From positions 1 through 9,990 of the forward strand of contig DCSM01000099.1 of assembly GCA_002325605.1 (NCBI GenBank): a DNA stretch of 9,990 nucleotides, read 5' to 3'. The stretch comes from Chloroflexaceae bacterium UBA1466. GTDB lineage: Bacteria; Chloroflexota; Chloroflexia; Chloroflexales; Chloroflexaceae. This document shows positions 5,681 through 9,990 of the stretch, one piece after another; within the stretch, counting starts at the first letter, position 1, and every line of letters begins with the position of its first letter. The translations under genes and the position numbers were made by a program. The notes beneath the pieces were generated by a model, which did not search any database, was not told where the DNA came from, and was given only the letters and a program-made list of their open reading frames with translations.

Positions 5681-6817
5681 ATGCGTGATAACATTCTAAA
5701 TCGCTATGCCAAACACCTTTTTTGGGTAGGTTTAACTGCTGTGGCCGTCTTTAACTGGCGGCAATGGCAACAGAATCAAGCACTTGCGCTACGCTTACGG
5801 GCCAATCCCCCCCCCTTGCCTTCACTGACCAAAACTCCAAAAGTGAGCATTTTGGTTGCTGCTTGGAATGAAGCGGAGCAGATTGAGCCTTTCCTAAAAT
5901 CTTTCCTAGCCTTGACCTATCCTGCAATTGAGCTTGTTATCTGTGCTGGGGGACCAGATAAAACTTTAGAAAAGGCTCTAAAGTATGCAAATGAGCGAAT
6001 TATCCTTCTAGAGCAATATCCAAACGAAGGTAAACAGCATGCTTTAGGGCGGTGTATGGAACAAGCGACGGGTGAAATCATCTATCTCACTGATGCCGAT
6101 TGTTTTTTAGAAACCGAAACCTTGCTAAGGTTGCTTGCGCCGTTGGTCAATGAAGGAGAAGCGGTTGCGGCGGGCCGCGTGCGCCCCCACCTTCGCCAGC
6201 AGGATAAGGTTTTGCCCCGCTATCTCTGGGCTGCGGACCTTTTTGCAAACGCACGCGACCTTGCTACTCCCTATTGTGATGGAATTCATGGCTCAAATGC
6301 TGCCCTAACACGCCATGCCATCGAGGAAAGTGGTGGTTTAGACTTTTATGCCCCAACTGGCACGGATTATCACTTGGCCAGACGCTTAATTGCCAAAGGG
6401 TTTGCGATTCGCTATGTTGGCGATAGTCTGATCTTCGCTGATTATCCTGAAAATTTACCTCATTATTGGAAGGCTCAAGCGCGGTGGTTGAAGAATCTTT
6501 TACTTTACAGTGGGCAATATCAAGCTTATCAGCAATTGTGGACGGCCTTACAAAGTTCTCTAATTGGGGCCACGATGTTTATTTTGCCTTTGGGAACTTT
6601 CTTGGTCGGCCCTTTGGCCCTCGTTCTTTGGGGGATTTTGCTGGCTAATGCGTTTTTGGCAAAAGCTCGCTATGCTTTCTTTGCAGCTTTATTGCAACGA
6701 AGACCTCTTTATCTCCGACATATTCTCGCTATTCCCCCTTTGACCTTTATTGATTTTGCAGTTTGGGCGACTCCGCTCTGGCAAATTATGCGAGCAAAGA
6801 GTCGGAAACAATGGTAA
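5681..6817 (+). CDS. Membrane-anchored family 2 glycosyltransferase
   Basis: A 378-residue GT2 enzyme of the kind related to processive polysaccharide or ceramide-type glucosyltransferases. One N-terminal helix (about 12-25) precedes the GT-A domain. That domain has VSILVAAWNEAEQIEPFLKS (55-74), the DXD motif TDADC (137-141), GSNAALTRHAIEESGGLD (204-221), a TD pair (228-229) in the position of the usual ED catalytic base, and AQARWLKN (265-272), a variant of QxxRW. The C-terminus adds about two hydrophobic segments (292-325, 345-365), typical of a membrane glycan synthase or glycolipid enzyme. ATG 5681 follows AGAGG (5671-5675) by five nt; an upstream in-frame TTG at 5567 lies inside a palindrome and is rejected. 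A C9 run (5807-5815) encodes the PPP linker between the anchor and the catalytic domain. The substrate is unknown. Confidence 0.88.
   Translation: MRDNILNRYAKHLFWVGLTAVAVFNWRQWQQNQALALRLRANPPPLPSLTKTPKVSILVAAWNEAEQIEPFLKSFLALTYPAIELVICAGGPDKTLEKALKYANERIILLEQYPNEGKQHALGRCMEQATGEIIYLTDADCFLETETLLRLLAPLVNEGEAVAAGRVRPHLRQQDKVLPRYLWAADLFANARDLATPYCDGIHGSNAALTRHAIEESGGLDFYAPTGTDYHLARRLIAKGFAIRYVGDSLIFADYPENLPHYWKAQARWLKNLLLYSGQYQAYQQLWTALQSSLIGATMFILPLGTFLVGPLALVLWGILLANAFLAKARYAFFAALLQRRPLYLRHILAIPPLTFIDFAVWATPLWQIMRAKSRKQW
5807..5815 (+). repeat. C9 homopolymer inside the membrane glycosyltransferase
   Basis: Nine consecutive C bases encode the proline linker at residues 43-45, between the membrane anchor and the catalytic domain. 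A one-base slip would cut off the whole catalytic domain. With the C8 in the flippase it makes a second long C tract in a glycan gene. Length variation has not been seen, only the tract. Confidence 0.6.
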
Positions 6818-6874
6818 AAGAGCCAAAAGTTTAGGAAACCCACCTTTCCTCCTGCAAGCAAAAGGAATAAAAAG

Positions 6875-8941
6875 ATGCCTTTGCCCGACCCGGCCCAGCG
6901 CCTTGCCGACTTACGGGCCGCCATTAATGAGCAGAATTATCACTATTATATTTTAGATCAACCGCTGATCAGCGATGCCGAATATGATGCTTTAATGCAA
7001 GAATTACGGCGGTTAGAAGCTGATTACCCCGAATTAGTTACTTCTGATTCCCCAACGCAACGGGTTGGTGGCCCTCTCACCAACCAATTTTCTAAAGTCC
7101 GCCATGCCCAATTGATGCTTTCGCTGGGAAACGCTTTTGACGAAGCGGATTTAGCTGCTTGGCAAGAGCGAGTTATTAAACTTCTCGGCCAAGATGCAGT
7201 TTTAGCTTTTGTCGTTGAACCTAAAATTGATGGTTTGGCTGTGGCCCTTACTTATCAAAAAGGGCATTTGATTCAAGGTGCAACTCGTGGGGATGGAATT
7301 GAAGGGGAAGATGTTACAGCTAATCTGCGGACAGTGTCAAATGTCCCTCTTATTTTGCGTGATTCAGAAGTGGTGACCCCCGAAAAGATAGAGATTCGGG
7401 GTGAAATCTATATTCCGCTTGCCGATTTCGAAGCCTTAAATCAACGTTTGGCCGCCGCAGGCGAGCGCGTAAACTCTAATCCGCGCAATGCGGCAGCAGG
7501 TTCATTGCGCCAGAAAGACCCCGCCATCACGGCCCAGCGCCCGCTGCGCTTTTTTGCCTATATGGTAGGGGAAATTCAGGGGCAAACGCTTACTTCGCAG
7601 TGGGAAACCTTGAGTTATCTCAAAAAAATAGGCTTTTCAGTGAATCAGGATGCTCGCCATTTTGCAGATTTTACCGAAGTCATTGCTTATTGTCGTACAT
7701 GGATGGCCCAGCGTGATAGTTTACCCTACGAAGCTGATGGAATCGTCATCAAAATAGACGATTTGAAGCAACAAGAAAGCCTGGGAATTGTGGGGCGTGA
7801 TCCACGTTGGGCCATTGCCTATAAATTTCCTGCGCGTGAAACGATTACTAAGCTCTTGAATATTGTGGTAAACGTCGGGCGAACAGGGGTCATTACTCCA
7901 GGCGCAGAATTGGAAACGGTGGAATTAGGCGGAATCAAGATTCAAAATGCTAGTTTGCACAATGCAGCCTATATTGCCCAGCGCGATATTCGCATTGGCG
8001 ACTTTGTTGTTGTCAAACGGGCAGGCGATGTCATTCCCTACGTGATTGGCCCAATTATCGAACGGCGCGATGGGAGCGAAAAGCCTTACACTTTTCCTCA
8101 GAATTGCCCAGCTTGTAGCTCAATTTTGGAACAAATTGAAGGCGAAGCGGCTTGGCGTTGCCCCAATTTTGGGATTTGTCCCGCGCAATTGGTGCGGCGA
8201 GTCGAACATTTTGTGAGTCGAAAAGCTTTGGAGATTGTTGGAATTGGCGAAAAACAGGCTGAATTGTTTGTCAACGAAGGAATGATCAAAGATGTTGCGG
8301 ATCTCTATACTTTGAAGGCAACTGATTTTGCAGCCAAAGAAGGTTTTGGAGTCAAGCGAATCGCTAATTTGCTGAATGCAATTGCTGAATCAAAGCAACG
8401 GCCCCTAGATCGCCTCATCGTTGGTTTAGGAATTAGAGGCGTTGGAACCGTTGCAGCCCAAGATTTAGCCCAACATTTTGGGCATTTGGATGCGATAATG
8501 AACGCTTCGCCCGAAGACCTTGAGGCAATCGAAGGAATTGGCCCCATTGTTGCCGCAAGTATTGTCGATTTTTTTCAACGGGAAACGAATCGGGTCCTGG
8601 TCGAAAAGCTGCGGGCCGCAGGTCTGAATCTGCAAGCGGAGCAAAGTTCCCAAAGAGCTATACCTCAAGCTCAAAGTGGTTTTTTGAAGGGTCAAACCTT
8701 TGTTTTGACAGGTGCTTTAGCCAATTTCAGCCGCGAAGAAGCTACTGCTTTGATTCAAGCCCATGGTGGAAAGGTGATCACACAGATTTCAGCTAAAACC
8801 AGTTATCTAGTGGCTGGGGAAAAAGCTGGAAGTAAGCTCAAAAAGGCTCAAAATCTCAATATCCCGATTCTCGATGAGGCTGCTTTCCTAAACCTGTTTA
8901 AGAAGGAAGAGCAAAGCGATAATTCAATCAATCCTGCGTAG
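6875..8941 (+). CDS. ligA: NAD-dependent DNA ligase LigA
   Basis: LigA seals nicks in duplex DNA during replication and repair, using NAD+ to adenylate itself and then the 5' phosphate. At 688 residues it has the standard length and every domain. Domain Ia with HYYILDQPLISDAEYD (23-38) binds NAD. The adenylation domain carries the nucleophilic lysine K117 in KIDG (117-120), with TRGDG (137-141) and EADGIVIKI (286-294) as the later nucleotidyltransferase motifs. The OB fold with GRTGVITPGAELETVELGG (335-353) follows. A zinc finger uses C411, C414, C429 and C435. Helix-hairpin-helix repeats follow (about 450-570), and a C-terminal BRCT domain spans about 602-675. AAGGA (6862-6866) sits eight nt before ATG 6875. 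The gap from the glycosyltransferase is 57 nt. Nothing is missing, so it should be functional and essential. Its neighbours do not share its pathway. Confidence 0.98.
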   Translation: MPLPDPAQRLADLRAAINEQNYHYYILDQPLISDAEYDALMQELRRLEADYPELVTSDSPTQRVGGPLTNQFSKVRHAQLMLSLGNAFDEADLAAWQERVIKLLGQDAVLAFVVEPKIDGLAVALTYQKGHLIQGATRGDGIEGEDVTANLRTVSNVPLILRDSEVVTPEKIEIRGEIYIPLADFEALNQRLAAAGERVNSNPRNAAAGSLRQKDPAITAQRPLRFFAYMVGEIQGQTLTSQWETLSYLKKIGFSVNQDARHFADFTEVIAYCRTWMAQRDSLPYEADGIVIKIDDLKQQESLGIVGRDPRWAIAYKFPARETITKLLNIVVNVGRTGVITPGAELETVELGGIKIQNASLHNAAYIAQRDIRIGDFVVVKRAGDVIPYVIGPIIERRDGSEKPYTFPQNCPACSSILEQIEGEAAWRCPNFGICPAQLVRRVEHFVSRKALEIVGIGEKQAELFVNEGMIKDVADLYTLKATDFAAKEGFGVKRIANLLNAIAESKQRPLDRLIVGLGIRGVGTVAAQDLAQHFGHLDAIMNASPEDLEAIEGIGPIVAASIVDFFQRETNRVLVEKLRAAGLNLQAEQSSQRAIPQAQSGFLKGQTFVLTGALANFSREEATALIQAHGGKVITQISAKTSYLVAGEKAGSKLKKAQNLNIPILDEAAFLNLFKKEEQSDNSINPA

Positions 8942-9006
8942 GAAACAGCGTTTTTCTAGGGGCTAAACCTCCCTAACCATTGAAACTGGCAAAGAGGTAA
9001 GGAAAA

Positions 9007-9990
9007 ATGTTACCAATCCTCCACCGAATGCCCGATTTTTTATTGGCCATCCTAGCTTGTTGGCTGGGTTTGAGCCTTTTCATTCGTGCGCCCAAAGATC
9101 GGGGAACTCGTGCTTTCGCCTGGTTTGGGATAAATATCGGCATGTATGGGCTTACAGCTCTGTTGCTTCAAATGACCAGTGACCCAGAAGTAGCCCACTT
9201 TTTGGGGCGGCTGCGCCTGATTGCTACCGTGGTTACGCCCGCTGTCTTCCTGCAATTTATTGCGGTTCTGGTGACGCGGCGCACCTCCGTCAAGCAAAGG
9301 GAAGTAATTGCCGTCTGCTACACGACGGGGGTCAGTCTCGCCCTTTACGCCGCTTTTGGGCCCTTGCCAGAGCCTGTTCCCCCCTTCCCCATTTGGGCGC
9401 GGTGGGGCGAGATGAGCTTCCCACCGGGTTGGCTTTACGGGGCTTGGACGGCCCAAAGGATCGTACCCCTTCTGATTGCGCTCTGGTTGATGGGCAATGC
9501 TTACCGTCAGCCCCCAAACGACGAGCAGGAACGCCGCTTGCGGGTTATTTTGGGCTTTAGCGCGGTAGTGGGAGTAGGGGGAGCGATTGCGGCCACCATT
9601 GCCCGGACCTTCAACCTTTCGCCAGCCCTTCCCCTGATCGCTATGCTTTTTGGCATGCTGCTGACTACTTCTGCCGTTTTTACGAACCGTTCGCTGTTGC
9701 CAGCGCGGATTGCTCAACGAGCCTTTATCTACTCTCTTTTTGGCAGCCTTCTCACCGCTGGCTACATTGGTCTCGTTCTAACGCTAGAGTGGTTTAGCAG
9801 TAAGTGGCTAAAGCTTGATTCGCGCTTTCCCCTTGTTTCCATCTTCTCCCTTGTGGCCTTAGTCTCTGCTTTAGGGCCGCTCCGCGATTGGTTGCGAAAT
9901 CAGTTTGACCGACGCTTTCTTCAACGGGAGCTAGATTATAGTTCCCTTCTGCGGGAATTAAGCGATGATCTGCTTGAGCGGGGGGATTTG
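9007..9990 (+). CDS. Multi-pass membrane sensor, probable histidine kinase (N-terminal part)
   Basis: The frame opens at ATG 9007, after AGAGG (8993-8997) with a 9-nt spacer, and stays open for 328 codons to the window edge, so the protein is incomplete. About nine hydrophobic helices are visible (roughly 10-26, 38-55, 71-90, 97-117, 147-164, 178-198, 206-226, 239-260 and 273-290). They are followed by PLRDWLRNQFDRRFLQRELD (291-310) and then SSLLRELSDDLLERGDL. The DRRF linker after a many-pass membrane part is typical of sensor proteins that continue into GAF and histidine-kinase domains, common in Chloroflexota. The kinase itself lies outside the window, so the call is inferred from the linker. 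It starts 65 nt after ligA and probably has its own function. The ligand is unknown. A long antisense frame over it is a by-product of low stop frequency. Confidence 0.78.
   Translation, partial: MLPILHRMPDFLLAILACWLGLSLFIRAPKDRGTRAFAWFGINIGMYGLTALLLQMTSDPEVAHFLGRLRLIATVVTPAVFLQFIAVLVTRRTSVKQREVIAVCYTTGVSLALYAAFGPLPEPVPPFPIWARWGEMSFPPGWLYGAWTAQRIVPLLIALWLMGNAYRQPPNDEQERRLRVILGFSAVVGVGGAIAATIARTFNLSPALPLIAMLFGMLLTTSAVFTNRSLLPARIAQRAFIYSLFGSLLTAGYIGLVLTLEWFSSKWLKLDSRFPLVSIFSLVALVSALGPLRDWLRNQFDRRFLQRELDYSSLLRELSDDLLERGDL

Noticed and set aside
8957..8975. Short hairpin TAGGGG/TCCCTA after ligA as a terminator
   Set aside because: The stem is about six pairs including one wobble and is not followed by a U tract on the plus strand.
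9052..9717. Long antisense reading frame (221 codons)
   Set aside because: It lies fully opposite the membrane sensor gene, and its composition (Gln, Pro, Gly, Arg-rich) is typical of a shadow frame.

Overview
This is a bacterial chromosomal window of intermediate GC content with compact gene packing. It looks like a Chloroflexota-type bacterium. That placement is an inference from the mix of genes: a GerW/YtfJ-like protein beside surface-polysaccharide genes, a 688-residue LigA, and a many-pass membrane sensor with a 'DRRF' linker. No rRNA or other phylogenetic marker is present to prove it.

Layout. Positions 1-102 hold the 5' end of an unidentified gene on the minus strand. It has its own sigma70-type promoter (142-170) and a GGAGG ribosome binding site. 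The gap 103-396 is a divergent promoter region with a perfect 12-bp palindrome (231-242) and an extended -10 promoter (about 340-367) firing rightward. That promoter appears to drive a tightly packed operon: a family 2 glycosyltransferase (433-1437), a Wzx/MATE-like flippase (1434-2891), a methyltransferase-like protein lacking a visible SAM-binding motif (2897-3508), and an alpha/alpha-toroid protein (3495-4826). The junctions are a 4-nt overlap, a 5-nt gap and a 14-nt overlap. This fits a system that assembles, flips and tailors a lipid-linked surface glycan.

Positions 4827-5134 lie before a GerW-like gene (5135-5539). They keep an open frame that could encode a small one-helix membrane protein, either fused to GerW or separated from it by a slip in a T8 tract. 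The gap 5540-5680 holds a 92-nt nested palindrome. A membrane-anchored family 2 glycosyltransferase follows (5681-6817), then ligA (6875-8941), and finally the membrane half of a probable sensor kinase that runs off the window end (9007-9990).

The most interesting features are the nested palindrome at 5560-5651, the homopolymer tracts (C8 in the flippase, C9 in the second glycosyltransferase, T8 before gerW) that could cause frame switching, the degenerate methyltransferase-like protein, and the unrecognised toroid enzyme. I see no CRISPR array, tRNA, rRNA, transposase or phage gene, and no clearly new defence or mobile system.
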